Notes under the pieces: generated by a model | Seen by the model: the letters and a program-made list of their open reading frames with translations, nothing else | Told to the model about the DNA's origin: nothing | Databases searched by the model: none | DNA from: JAVBKX01 sp031553835 | GTDB taxonomy: Bacteria > Bacteroidota > Bacteroidia > Bacteroidales > Azobacteroidaceae | DNA: 64,000 nt | Direction of reading: 5' to 3' | Assembly: GCA_031553835.1 (NCBI GenBank) | Contig: JAVBKX010000026.1 | Location: 1-64,000, forward strand | Position numbers and translations under genes: made by a program | Shown here: positions 27,628-36,349 of the stretch, piece by piece | Numbering within the stretch: the first letter of the stretch is position 1 | Layout: each line of letters starts with the position of its first letter

Positions 27628-27690
27628 AAGAGGCAGATAATGCATTTTAATAAGCAAAAAAAGTTTATTTGAAAGGATTATCTACCTCTT
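27628..27690 (+). terminator. Imperfect inverted repeat after the CotH gene, possible terminator
   Basis: AAGAGGCAGATAAT (27628-27641) pairs with ATTATCTACCTCTT (27677-27690) at 13 of 14 positions, but with a 35-base loop and only a weak T-rich tail (TTGATTT). It may end the CotH transcript or be an operator-like dyad upstream of the BNR_4 gene. Confidence 0.4.
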
Positions 27691-27743
27691 TTGATTTAAA
27701 TTTGGAAGTGAATGTAATTTTCTTTAACCAATTTTGTACATTA

Positions 27744-27751
27744 TAATTTTG
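27744..27751 (+). promoter_or_regulatory. Candidate -7 element for the BNR_4 gene at 27772
   Basis: TAATTTTG matches the TAnnTTTG consensus 20 bases before the ATG. The -33 position has no TTTG at normal spacing. Confidence 0.35.
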
Positions 27752-27771
27752 GTTAATTGGAAATCGCTCTC

Positions 27772-29559
27772 ATGAAAAAATCCACATGCTGCTTTTTGTT
27801 CTTATTAGTAGGCGCAACCCATTACTTACACGCTCAAATTCCGGAAAAATTACGTTTTTTTAAAGCTTCCGAAACAATCGTATGTCCGGCTGTTTTAAAA
27901 ATGCCAAGTGGAGAACAATTAGTGGGACAAGCTTTTCAACAAGATGCTTTGGTGAGCCACAACGGATACCAATATACTATTTATTACAGCGCCGACCGGC
28001 ATTTATGCATCGCACGCCGGAAATTACCCTGTGGACAATGGATGGAAGTCAAACTCCCCTACACTACTCATTCCAACGATCCGCACAATGTTCCCGTAAT
28101 GGGCATTTGTCCAAATGATGGAACCATTCACCTGTCATACGATCATCACGACATGCCTTTGCATTATTGCCGGTCGGTGATTGACTTAGCCAATAAACCG
28201 GAAACAATAAAATGGGATGCTGCCCATTTTGGAGAAAATACATCAGCGCTGTACGACAATAAAGTCATATCGGGAGTATGCTATCCACGTTTCATTCAAA
28301 AACCGGATGGCAACCTGTTTTTCGAATGTCGCCATGGCTCCAGCGGCGACGGAGATAGTTTTCTCCGGGAATACAACGGCCATACCCATCAATGGGGCCT
28401 CGTCGGACGGTACATACAAGGACGTGACGCCGACCCGGATGTATGCGCTTATATCAACCGGATCGATTATGATATAAATAACGTACTACATGTTTCCTGG
28501 GTATGGAGGGAAAGTCCGACCGCTTCCACCAACCATGATTTATCGTATGCCTACAGTGAAGACAACGGATTAACATGGAAAAATACATCCGGAAAAACCA
28601 TTGCCATGACCGAAAAAATTGAACCGACTTCGGATCGTGCCACAGGAAGCAGCCTGCATAAAGGATTATCCGGATTAGTAGTGGCTCCGATCGCACAAAA
28701 AAGAGGACTCATCAATCAGGAGTCTCAAACGACCGATTCCAAAGGTCGCATTCATGCCCTTAATTCCTATATGCCCGATGCAGAACCCGACAATACCGAC
28801 TGGACAAGTTCAAGGAGCAAAGCCGTTTTACATCAGCATTACCGCGATACCGACGGAACCTGGAAAATGCGTCAGATAAAACGAAACGGCAACCGGGTAA
28901 CCTCTGCCTGCCGTTCACAAATCATCTGCGACGCTTTCGACAATGCTTTTGTCATTGCCAACCAGACGGAAATATTCGCCGCTACATCCGCCAACAATTA
29001 TAATGACTGGGGATTAATTTCGGATATAGACGCCAATCGTTTTTGTTCCGAACCGCAAATCGATCACAAACGAATCTTATCGGAAGGAGTACTCTCTTTC
29101 GTTTGTCTCACCAACGATGCACGGCTGGTCGTGATTGATTATTTGCTTGATAATCCGCACATTTCTGACGGTAGCGGTTTACAAGCCGAATATTTTTCAG
29201 ACAAACAATACAGCCAATTAATCGACAAAGAAAACCATACCGCAATCGGCAATATGCTTGCTGTTCCGGAAAAAACCAAAAGCATACGCTGGTCGGGAAT
29301 ATTGGAAACCAAATATGCGCAACAATACTCATTACATATCCAATCAGATGCTCCGTTTTCTCTTTATATAAACGGAAAGAAATTATTGGAAGCAAAATCA
29401 GCCGGAGAATATACTGTCCAACTACCTCCGGTTGCTTCCCATAAACATCCGCTGATACTGGAAACCGTAGCCAATCGGAAGAACAAGATAGCGCTGTACT
29501 GGTCGGGGGATGACACCTTAAAAGAAATCATTCCCATATCTTTTTTGCATCAGGAATAA
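27772..29559 (+). CDS. Exported BNR_4 beta-propeller protein with C-terminal PA14-like domain, candidate polysaccharide lyase or hydrolase
   Basis: 595 residues from ATG 27772 (a TTG at 27757 is in frame but precedes the signal peptide). Signal MKKSTCCFLFLLVGATHYLHA. The propeller region (about 25-455) has SYDHHDMPLHYCRS, CYPRFIQKPDGNLFFECRHG and SSGDGDSFLREYNG, characteristic of the BNR_4 family. Ulvan lyases of families PL24/PL25 use the same seven-bladed propeller, with His/Tyr/Arg catalysis, to my knowledge. The residues above include plausible His, Tyr and Arg, but activity cannot be assigned from sequence alone. The last 135 residues (LQAEYFSDKQYSQLI to ALYWSGDD) resemble a PA14 carbohydrate-binding domain. 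No T9SS tail or lipobox was seen, so it is probably periplasmic. Confidence 0.78.
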   Translation: MKKSTCCFLFLLVGATHYLHAQIPEKLRFFKASETIVCPAVLKMPSGEQLVGQAFQQDALVSHNGYQYTIYYSADRHLCIARRKLPCGQWMEVKLPYTTHSNDPHNVPVMGICPNDGTIHLSYDHHDMPLHYCRSVIDLANKPETIKWDAAHFGENTSALYDNKVISGVCYPRFIQKPDGNLFFECRHGSSGDGDSFLREYNGHTHQWGLVGRYIQGRDADPDVCAYINRIDYDINNVLHVSWVWRESPTASTNHDLSYAYSEDNGLTWKNTSGKTIAMTEKIEPTSDRATGSSLHKGLSGLVVAPIAQKRGLINQESQTTDSKGRIHALNSYMPDAEPDNTDWTSSRSKAVLHQHYRDTDGTWKMRQIKRNGNRVTSACRSQIICDAFDNAFVIANQTEIFAATSANNYNDWGLISDIDANRFCSEPQIDHKRILSEGVLSFVCLTNDARLVVIDYLLDNPHISDGSGLQAEYFSDKQYSQLIDKENHTAIGNMLAVPEKTKSIRWSGILETKYAQQYSLHIQSDAPFSLYINGKKLLEAKSAGEYTVQLPPVASHKHPLILETVANRKNKIALYWSGDDTLKEIIPISFLHQE

Positions 29560-29645
29560 TATTGAAAAATATAGCAACACACAAAAACAATTTTAAAATC
29601 AAGAGTTCATTTTTTATTTTTTAACGTATTAAAGAAAACAATGTT

Positions 29646-32600
29646 ATGAGAAAAAAACTTACTTGTTTGATGATAGCCGCAACAGCTATCTTAAGTAATC
29701 TCAATCTGGTACAGGCAGGAGAACCCGTGGCTCCAACCGTTCCGGATGCCCCTGCAATTACCGTTCCTGCTGCTACCAAGCCGATAGTAGAAGGAGAGTA
29801 TGTAATCTACCATCCGGTTACCGGAAAATATCTGACCAACAATGGCTCTGGTTCTCAACCGGTCTTAAATTCTTACGGATTTGTAAAAACCAAAGACGCT
29901 TTTGCATGGAAAATTACTGTAGCCGCAGACGAAAAAATTACCATGCAACAACTCTCTTCTTCGAAATTTATGGGAGCTTCCAGCGGTGATACTTGGAGTA
30001 TTGTGCTTGGGAATAACGACGAAAATGCAAAATGGATACCGGCCGATGTGACCGATGGTTATCATTTGGCATCTGTTCGTAAAACAGGCAATATGATCGG
30101 AGTGGACAATACTTCCGGAGACAATATTGGCATTTATTACGACAAAGGCACCAATAAAAATCCATTATTTCAATTCATCAAAAAATCTGACTTCTACACC
30201 ACAGAAGTCATTGCTTATGAAGAGGCATTGGTTAATTACAAAACGGCCACAGCTATTTATAATGCCAAAGTAGCATTAAAGACAGACATTACCAATGCTA
30301 CCCAGCGAGTAGCTGATCATCCGGCCGAATACAGCGAAGCGGCTACTACCGCCTTCAATAATGCAGTCGATGCAACCAACGCCGTTTATTTGAACGACGA
30401 AGCTACTTTGGAACAAATCGCTGCCGCTAAAACATCCCTTTGGAAAGCTACCAACACTTATCTGATGTCGGTGATCACAGCGCCGGCCAATATCAGTTTC
30501 TTAATTACCAATCCTGCTTTCCAAACATCAAATGCGGGTTGGACTGTCAACAATGTTAATGTAGGTGGCGACTTCAAACAAACCACCATCAAAGGCAAAA
30601 CCTGTTGGAATTCATGGTCTAATAATTTTACCAGTATGGATATTTATCAGGACATCGAAGGACTTCCTGCCGGAGTATATTCGTTGACTTGTTATACTAC
30701 AACAGATGGTAACATTCACGACCAACGTGCATACGCAACCACCACTGTTGGCAAAACGGTTTCTAATCTGCCGGCATACAAATTTACCGGCTCTGGATTT
30801 AACGAAAACACCGAATGGGAACAAATTACCATTGCAAAAATAATTGTTGGCGCCGACGGTAAAATGCGCATCGGTATGGCCTCTACTTCCGGTGGCGGAA
30901 CTTCCGGCTGGTTCTGCGTAACAGGTTTCGAATTAACTTACTTGTCGGCAATGTCCGGAAAACCGGTAGCTCCGGCATTACCCGGACAAACCAAACCGGT
31001 TGTCAATGGAGATTATGTAATCTATCATCCCGCATCAAATAAATATCTTTCTAATAATGGAGATGCTACCAGCCCGGTACTCAATAATTACGGATACCTC
31101 AGCGGACACGATCCTTATACCTGGACCATCGCTGTAACAGATGACAAAGCAACCATACAACAAGTATCCACATCAAAATACGCCAAAGCATCAACTAATG
31201 GATGGAGTATGCTTTTGGGAACAGATGATGCAGATGCTAAATTTATCCTGAATGATGTGACAGACGGATACACCATTACTTCTGTTCGTAAAACAGGCAA
31301 TATTATTGGAGTGGACGGATTGACCGGCGATAACATCAATATCTATTATGACAAAGGATCAGACAAAAATCCATTGTTCAAATTTTTCAAAAAATCCGAT
31401 TTCTTCTCTGCCGAGTTTATCGCTTATGAAGCTGCATTAAAGCTATATGAGGCTAAAGCGGCGTTGTTGGCAGCTCTGACTAAATCAAACGAAACGGTCG
31501 CTAATCACCCTGCGGCATACAGTACCGAAGCTACTACTAATTTCAACAATGCAATGCAGTCGGCCAAAGAAGTATATCTCAACGGCGAGGCTACATTAGA
31601 AGAAGTACAAGCAGCCACTGTTTCCCTTCCCAAAGCAACCAACACATACCTGATGTCGGTGATTACTGCAAATGATGAAAATCCGGCTAATGTCAGCTTC
31701 ATCATCACCAATCCGGGATTCGACAATAATAACGGCGCCGGATGGACAGGAGCTATTGGAGGAGCAGGCGATCAAACGTATGAAATGTATGAAAAATCCA
31801 ATTTCAATATGTATCAGGTAATCCCGGGTCTGCCCGCCGGATTCTATGAACTCAACATCCACGGTTTTGCCCGCGCCGCAGGAAACGATGGAGGATCTGC
31901 TTATCGCGCAGGAACAGAAGAGATCAAAGCTTATCTCTATGCCCTGGCCGGTGATACCGAAAGCAAAAACAAAATACAATCATTGTATTCGGAAACCGCA
32001 ACTGGTACCTCCAATGGGTACGCCAACTCTATGGGTGAAGCCAATACTGCATTTCAAGCCGGAAAATATGCCAACAATTCTGTTATTATATTCTTAGAAG
32101 AAGGCGACGCCCTCACTATCGGAGTAAAATACGATGGCGCGCATGCAGTCGGAAGCTGGACAATCTTCGACAATTTCAAACTCACGTATAAAGGCAATAC
32201 TCTCAATACATTGATCAAAGAAGTGGAAGCGGTAATCGCTCAGGCAGAAGCGGTGGAAGGCGTGATGCAAAATACCGTATCGGCGGCATTAACCGGCAAA
32301 ATTTCAGAAGCAAAAACATTAGTGGCTGATGAAAGTCCGACAAAAGAAGCATTGGATAACATGAAAACTGAACTGGAAGAAGCCATTGCTAATGCTCAGG
32401 CATCGATCAAGGTATATGCTAAATTACACACAGCCATTGAGGTTGCCAAAACAACTTCTGTCGCTGCGAATACCAGCGTTGTAGCAGCCATTGCTACTGC
32501 CCAGGGTGTTTATGACGGTAAAACTGTGAACGAAGAAGGTATCGATGCTGCGATCACTGCGCTGAAAGCCGCCATCAATAATGCAATCGTTAGCAGTTCC

Positions 32601-33293
32601 GCAACAGGAGATGTAACCGAACTGATCACTAACCCGAATATCATGCACACGGCCGGAATCGGATCTCGTCCGACAGGATGGGAAAACTGCACCCACACGA
32701 ATACCAATGGTAACTTCACAAAATCCTCAGGATCTGTAGAAACTCCGGTCAACACTTTCCTGGAAGTTTGGGGAGGCGATGCCGCTGCTTTAACATTTGA
32801 CTACCATCAAATCATTGTCGGCATTCCCAACGGAGAATATATCCTGGAAGCTGCTACTTTCGCTGAAAGCTCTAACGAAAAAGCTGTGCTTTATGCCAAT
32901 GAAGCCACTACTCCAATGTTTTATGAAAACGGAGTAAACGGAAATAATATGGCTGACTTTGTAGCCGGCGCCGGAGAAGTCAATACGTCTGTCACTGTGA
33001 TGGTTACCAATAATACATTGCGCATTGGTATCAAAAATATCGATGTTCTGAACGGTTCATGGCATGGTGCAGACTCTTTCCGTCTGACTTACGTAATCAA
33101 AACAGGCCTGAACAACGCTCAAACAGATGCAGTAAAAATTTATGTAAAAGATTACACTATCGTAGTGGAAGGCGCTGATTCTTATGCTATATACAATCAA
33201 CTTGGTATGCGTGTTGCCTCCAACACACAACTGACTCCGGGCGTATATATTGTAAAAACGGCTGAAACTACGAAAAAAGTAGTGGTGAAATAA
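29646..33293 (+). CDS. Very large secreted multi-module protein with internal duplication and T9SS tail
   Basis: 1215 residues with a signal peptide (MRKKLTCLMIAATAILSNLNLVQA). Module order: domain A (about 48-180), helical FIVAR-like (183-275) and beta-sandwich (282-437), then a second set A' (452-583), helical (586-680) and sandwich (686-855). A further helical segment (857-985), a last sandwich (990-1135, with GSWHGADSFRLTY) and a T9SS tail ending KKVVVK follow. Domains A and A' share EYVIYHP or DYVIYHP, SVRKTGNxIGVD, and IYYDKGxxKNPLF. They look distantly related to the modules in the 22392 and 24703 proteins. Sandwich domains resemble carbohydrate-binding modules (ITNPxFxxxxAGWT starts). 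No enzyme domain is visible; a surface glycan-binding or adhesive role is inferred. A terminator follows at 33329. Confidence 0.82.
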   Translation: MRKKLTCLMIAATAILSNLNLVQAGEPVAPTVPDAPAITVPAATKPIVEGEYVIYHPVTGKYLTNNGSGSQPVLNSYGFVKTKDAFAWKITVAADEKITMQQLSSSKFMGASSGDTWSIVLGNNDENAKWIPADVTDGYHLASVRKTGNMIGVDNTSGDNIGIYYDKGTNKNPLFQFIKKSDFYTTEVIAYEEALVNYKTATAIYNAKVALKTDITNATQRVADHPAEYSEAATTAFNNAVDATNAVYLNDEATLEQIAAAKTSLWKATNTYLMSVITAPANISFLITNPAFQTSNAGWTVNNVNVGGDFKQTTIKGKTCWNSWSNNFTSMDIYQDIEGLPAGVYSLTCYTTTDGNIHDQRAYATTTVGKTVSNLPAYKFTGSGFNENTEWEQITIAKIIVGADGKMRIGMASTSGGGTSGWFCVTGFELTYLSAMSGKPVAPALPGQTKPVVNGDYVIYHPASNKYLSNNGDATSPVLNNYGYLSGHDPYTWTIAVTDDKATIQQVSTSKYAKASTNGWSMLLGTDDADAKFILNDVTDGYTITSVRKTGNIIGVDGLTGDNINIYYDKGSDKNPLFKFFKKSDFFSAEFIAYEAALKLYEAKAALLAALTKSNETVANHPAAYSTEATTNFNNAMQSAKEVYLNGEATLEEVQAATVSLPKATNTYLMSVITANDENPANVSFIITNPGFDNNNGAGWTGAIGGAGDQTYEMYEKSNFNMYQVIPGLPAGFYELNIHGFARAAGNDGGSAYRAGTEEIKAYLYALAGDTESKNKIQSLYSETATGTSNGYANSMGEANTAFQAGKYANNSVIIFLEEGDALTIGVKYDGAHAVGSWTIFDNFKLTYKGNTLNTLIKEVEAVIAQAEAVEGVMQNTVSAALTGKISEAKTLVADESPTKEALDNMKTELEEAIANAQASIKVYAKLHTAIEVAKTTSVAANTSVVAAIATAQGVYDGKTVNEEGIDAAITALKAAINNAIVSSSATGDVTELITNPNIMHTAGIGSRPTGWENCTHTNTNGNFTKSSGSVETPVNTFLEVWGGDAAALTFDYHQIIVGIPNGEYILEAATFAESSNEKAVLYANEATTPMFYENGVNGNNMADFVAGAGEVNTSVTVMVTNNTLRIGIKNIDVLNGSWHGADSFRLTYVIKTGLNNAQTDAVKIYVKDYTIVVEGADSYAIYNQLGMRVASNTQLTPGVYIVKTAETTKKVVVK
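29799..32190 (+). repeat. Internal 1.2-kb tandem duplication in the 1215-residue secreted protein gene
   Basis: Segments starting at 29799 and about 31014 are diverged copies offset by about 1.21 kb (405 codons). The nucleotide match is still strong in places, for example TCTGTTCGTAAAACAGGCAA at both 30072 and 31281. Confidence 0.75.
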
Positions 33294-33328
33294 AGATCCG
33301 AAAAGAAAATAGGGATCGTACCTAAACA

Positions 33329-33365
33329 AGGGGCTGCCTCGCTTTTGAGACAGCCCCTTCCTGTT
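33329..33365 (+). terminator. Intrinsic terminator after the 1215-residue secreted protein gene
   Basis: AGGGGCTGCCTC (33329-33340) and GAGACAGCCCCT (33347-33358) pair at 11 of 12 positions with a 6-base loop, followed by TCCTGTTTT. The stem sequence resembles that of the terminator at 24584 (GAGGCTGCC/GACAGCCTC), suggesting a recurrent terminator sequence in this genome. The remaining 130 bases to 33493 hold only a weak dyad (CTCCGC/GCGGAG near 33415-33437). Confidence 0.85.
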
Positions 33366-33493
33366 TTGTGTTTAAGATTATTATGAATGAAAGACATACT
33401 AACCGCCCGGTACTCCGCCTGAACCAGCGGTCAGCGGAGCTAAAGCAGACCGAGAGTTAGTGGCTGGCATTTGTGTCTGTCATCGTTAATTGT

Positions 33494-34579
33494 TTACAGA
33501 TTATATTTGACGAGTATGTCGTTAATTATTTCCATTGGCTTAGCCGATTCAAATAAAACCTTTTCTATCTTATGAATTTTACTTACTGTTTCACTATTTT
33601 CAGTGAATGTATTAACTGTAGTTATCTCTAATTCGGCTGTCAGTAAATTCAACTTAATTTCCCGTTGTTCTCCTGCGCCTGAACCGAACGCTTCTATGGA
33701 AACCAGGCATAATTCGTTGTCGATATATTTGTATTCACAGGTTCGGTTTATATTCGGCCCGAAGTTCCGGATGTGATGCTGAAGTACGCCTTCATTGTCA
33801 ATGTTTATATTCTCTTCTTCGTACCTCAGCGTTTCGTTATACTTGGATTCTACAACTGTCCATGAGAATTTATCGAGTACATACGTGTTGTCAGGTTGAC
33901 ACAATAATACTAAAACCGGCCGTTTTGCCTCATCATTTTCCTCTTGGATGAGTACCACTACCAGATCCTCCAATCCGTCATGGTTTAAATCTCCATTGGC
34001 TTGCATATCTATGATATAGCCGGACGGCACAAAACTTTCTATGGATTCGCCTGTTTTAACAAACTCAACGGCATCAATAAAATCGTCCATATCTTCCGGC
34101 TCATCTCCAATCTCTGTAAAATGTTCTGCAGAAAGGTTTTCTATATCATTGATTTTGAATTTGCCGTTTTCTTTCACCAAAAACAATGTTATGCAATTGG
34201 TGTGTTCATTATCATAATGATAGCAAACGTTGTAGGCATCTTCTATTTCCTCAACGGGCGTTATTTCAAGCGTTTTAATCCAATCTTTGCTAAAATCCTG
34301 GGCATTGAGGAACGGGTCGTATTCTAACTCCAGAAAATTCAGTCTTTCTTGCAATTTTACGGTCAAATAGTTGTTTTTTATTACCTCAATTGTTTTCGGA
34401 TTATAGCCATCCGACAACATTTTATCCTGCTCGGTGAGATAATGTGTGTAAAATTCCGTTAGCATCTCAATGGCTTGCGTAATTTCACTGTTTGTCGCAG
34501 TTTGTTTTTTCGAGTTATTCGGTCCGCATGATTGAATGAACAATACGAATGCGGCGATTAAAAATAATTTTATTTTCAT
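33494..34579 (-). CDS. Hypothetical lipoprotein with EF-hand-like loop
   Basis: 361 residues. The signal MKIKLFLIAAFVLFIQSCG has a lipobox (FIQSC, Cys18), so it is a lipoprotein of the inner or outer membrane. The mature part is acidic. Residues around 205-215 read NGDLNHDGLEDLVV, a DxNxDGxxD calcium-loop motif of the FG-GAP/VCBS or dockerin kind, but only one copy is seen. No further domain was recognised. It is flanked by the terminator of the plus-strand unit and, upstream, by 56 bases to the BNR_4 gene on the same strand; it could be read through from that operon or be independent. Function unknown. Confidence 0.7.
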   Translation of the reverse strand: MKIKLFLIAAFVLFIQSCGPNNSKKQTATNSEITQAIEMLTEFYTHYLTEQDKMLSDGYNPKTIEVIKNNYLTVKLQERLNFLELEYDPFLNAQDFSKDWIKTLEITPVEEIEDAYNVCYHYDNEHTNCITLFLVKENGKFKINDIENLSAEHFTEIGDEPEDMDDFIDAVEFVKTGESIESFVPSGYIIDMQANGDLNHDGLEDLVVVLIQEENDEAKRPVLVLLCQPDNTYVLDKFSWTVVESKYNETLRYEEENINIDNEGVLQHHIRNFGPNINRTCEYKYIDNELCLVSIEAFGSGAGEQREIKLNLLTAELEITTVNTFTENSETVSKIHKIEKVLFESAKPMEIINDILVKYNL

Positions 34580-34635
34580 CTGCTATCTATTTTTACTTTC
34601 ATTTTTGCACTGTCGGCGACTGACCGCCAACTATA

Positions 34636-36342
34636 TTATTTCTGTACTGGAAAAACAAATCCATCCGGAATTTCTATCCGTTGATCAAGCAATCCATTGA
34701 TGCAGGTTGTCAAGATCTCTTTATCATAAGTCAGAGTGAGCTGAAAAGAGTGGAGCGGCACAGGAGGATACCAGTTACCATCGGTACGGCGATTAGCTTG
34801 TTGCCAATTATCCGAAGTACCCAATGTATTGATACTATAATGCACTTTATTCCCTATTTTTACATAAGGTTTCAGCATCGCGGCCAATCCATATTCAAGT
34901 TCATCACCCAACCGACAGAGAGGGCCTTGATAATCCTCGTATGGAATGCTGAGCGAAAAAGTAATTTCTTTCGTTTGTTTCTCAATGACGGGCAAAAGCA
35001 CATGACCATGTATAGCCGTCGGATACCCTTGAGGGCGATCTGCACTAACTATCCAATCATAATAATCGCCATACATCCACACTAAGTTTGCAGCATGATT
35101 TTGCAATCCCGGAATAGCCCACGGACGAATGTTATTTTTAGGAGAATTGCGGGTAACCGGTTCTTCTGCAATAGAACCATCCCTGCCGACCGTGTATTTT
35201 ACGATCTCATATCTGCGGCCATACATGCCATCTACCGGCACTGAGCAATATATTTGATCGGGATAATTAGGATCAATAGTCAGACCTCCGCTGTAACACA
35301 TTTCCAATCCCGGTGTTTGATGAAAATGTCCTCCGCCATGCGTAAGAAACGTTTTTTGCCATGCGCTGCCTGTCCATCGAACAACATAATAATCATGCAC
35401 CGTTTTCTCGTCATTAATGCCAACCATCGCAATCACCGGCTTTTCATCTTCATCCATCACCAGTTGCCAAATCCAATTCCGCGAAGCGGAATGATCTGCC
35501 ACCACATCCGGATTGTTAATAACATAGTCATCGGTTTTATTGATACGATATACTTCCTGATTGATTAAAGCAAGTCGTTTCCCTTTCACATCCACGAGAC
35601 TTATTGTTGAAGTATCGCCTTTCGCAATATCGATACCATTGAAATAAATAAAATTAGGATTTTCATTATCAGGATGCCCGGTCGTATAGGTCAGATAGAT
35701 TTTATTCTTTCCATTGGATGCATATTTGGCATACGGACGCGCGCCGGTCGATTGCATCAGTTGTTTGGGTTTCCAATCGAATGCAACATCGTCATTCTCA
35801 TCGGGCAATGTCAACCTGCCAATAGTCGGATGCCAGTTAATTCCCCTCCAACAAAGATAAATATGGCCGGGGTCATCTGTTAAAATAAAAGGGGAAGGAT
35901 AAGTAGTATTATGATCTGTTACAATCATTTTTTCTTCCCCTAAGGTCGTAATATCGCCCGGTTTTCGGGAAATCCGGTAATAAAAACATTTCTCATCCGT
36001 ATGGCGGGAATAAAAAATCATAATCCGCTCATCGGGCAAAACAAGAAAAGTCGGATTATTGTGATCATCGGGTTGAAAATACGACCGGATCAATATTTCG
36101 TTCGCCGTATTCGCCACGTAATCATATTGGACAGCTTTAATCGCACCATGAACATCAATATAGCCAATAAAAGCGCTTTTAATTGTTCCGGATGCATTTT
36201 CGTAATACAAGGCCCTCGGATCGGCAAACCAGCACCAGGCGCCTTGTTCTGCGACCAAACGACCCGAATAAGATTCCTGTGCCTGCAATAAACAGGCTAC
36301 AGGAAATAATACAACCGCCGAGATAATCCGGATAGCCCTCAT
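34636..36342 (-). CDS. Exported BNR_4 beta-propeller protein, candidate lyase or glycoside hydrolase
   Basis: 568 residues from ATG 36342; the frame extends to a GTG inside the GH51 gene, but ATG 36342 starts the signal peptide (MRAIRIISAVVLFPVACLLQAQ). The propeller region includes GAWCWFADPRALYY, DDHNNPTFLVLPDERIMIFY, HNTTYPSPF and GARPYAKYASNG, landmarks of BNR_4 proteins often found beside pectin or other uronate-glycan genes. The C-terminal 110 residues (ITFSLSIPYEDYQGPLC onward) look like a beta-sandwich. It is the last gene of the HTCS-GH35-GH51 operon, 7 bases after GH51. A polysaccharide lyase role would supply unsaturated uronates to KduI encoded nearby, but that is inference; no catalytic residues can be assigned with certainty. 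Confidence 0.75.
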   Translation of the reverse strand: MRAIRIISAVVLFPVACLLQAQESYSGRLVAEQGAWCWFADPRALYYENASGTIKSAFIGYIDVHGAIKAVQYDYVANTANEILIRSYFQPDDHNNPTFLVLPDERIMIFYSRHTDEKCFYYRISRKPGDITTLGEEKMIVTDHNTTYPSPFILTDDPGHIYLCWRGINWHPTIGRLTLPDENDDVAFDWKPKQLMQSTGARPYAKYASNGKNKIYLTYTTGHPDNENPNFIYFNGIDIAKGDTSTISLVDVKGKRLALINQEVYRINKTDDYVINNPDVVADHSASRNWIWQLVMDEDEKPVIAMVGINDEKTVHDYYVVRWTGSAWQKTFLTHGGGHFHQTPGLEMCYSGGLTIDPNYPDQIYCSVPVDGMYGRRYEIVKYTVGRDGSIAEEPVTRNSPKNNIRPWAIPGLQNHAANLVWMYGDYYDWIVSADRPQGYPTAIHGHVLLPVIEKQTKEITFSLSIPYEDYQGPLCRLGDELEYGLAAMLKPYVKIGNKVHYSINTLGTSDNWQQANRRTDGNWYPPVPLHSFQLTLTYDKEILTTCINGLLDQRIEIPDGFVFPVQK

Positions 36343-36349
36343 GGACAAT

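Noticed and set aside
33410..33440. Dyad CTCCGC/GCGGAG as a terminator for the lipoprotein gene
   Set aside because: Stem is only six pairs with a 15-base loop and no T tract; too weak to list as a separate feature.
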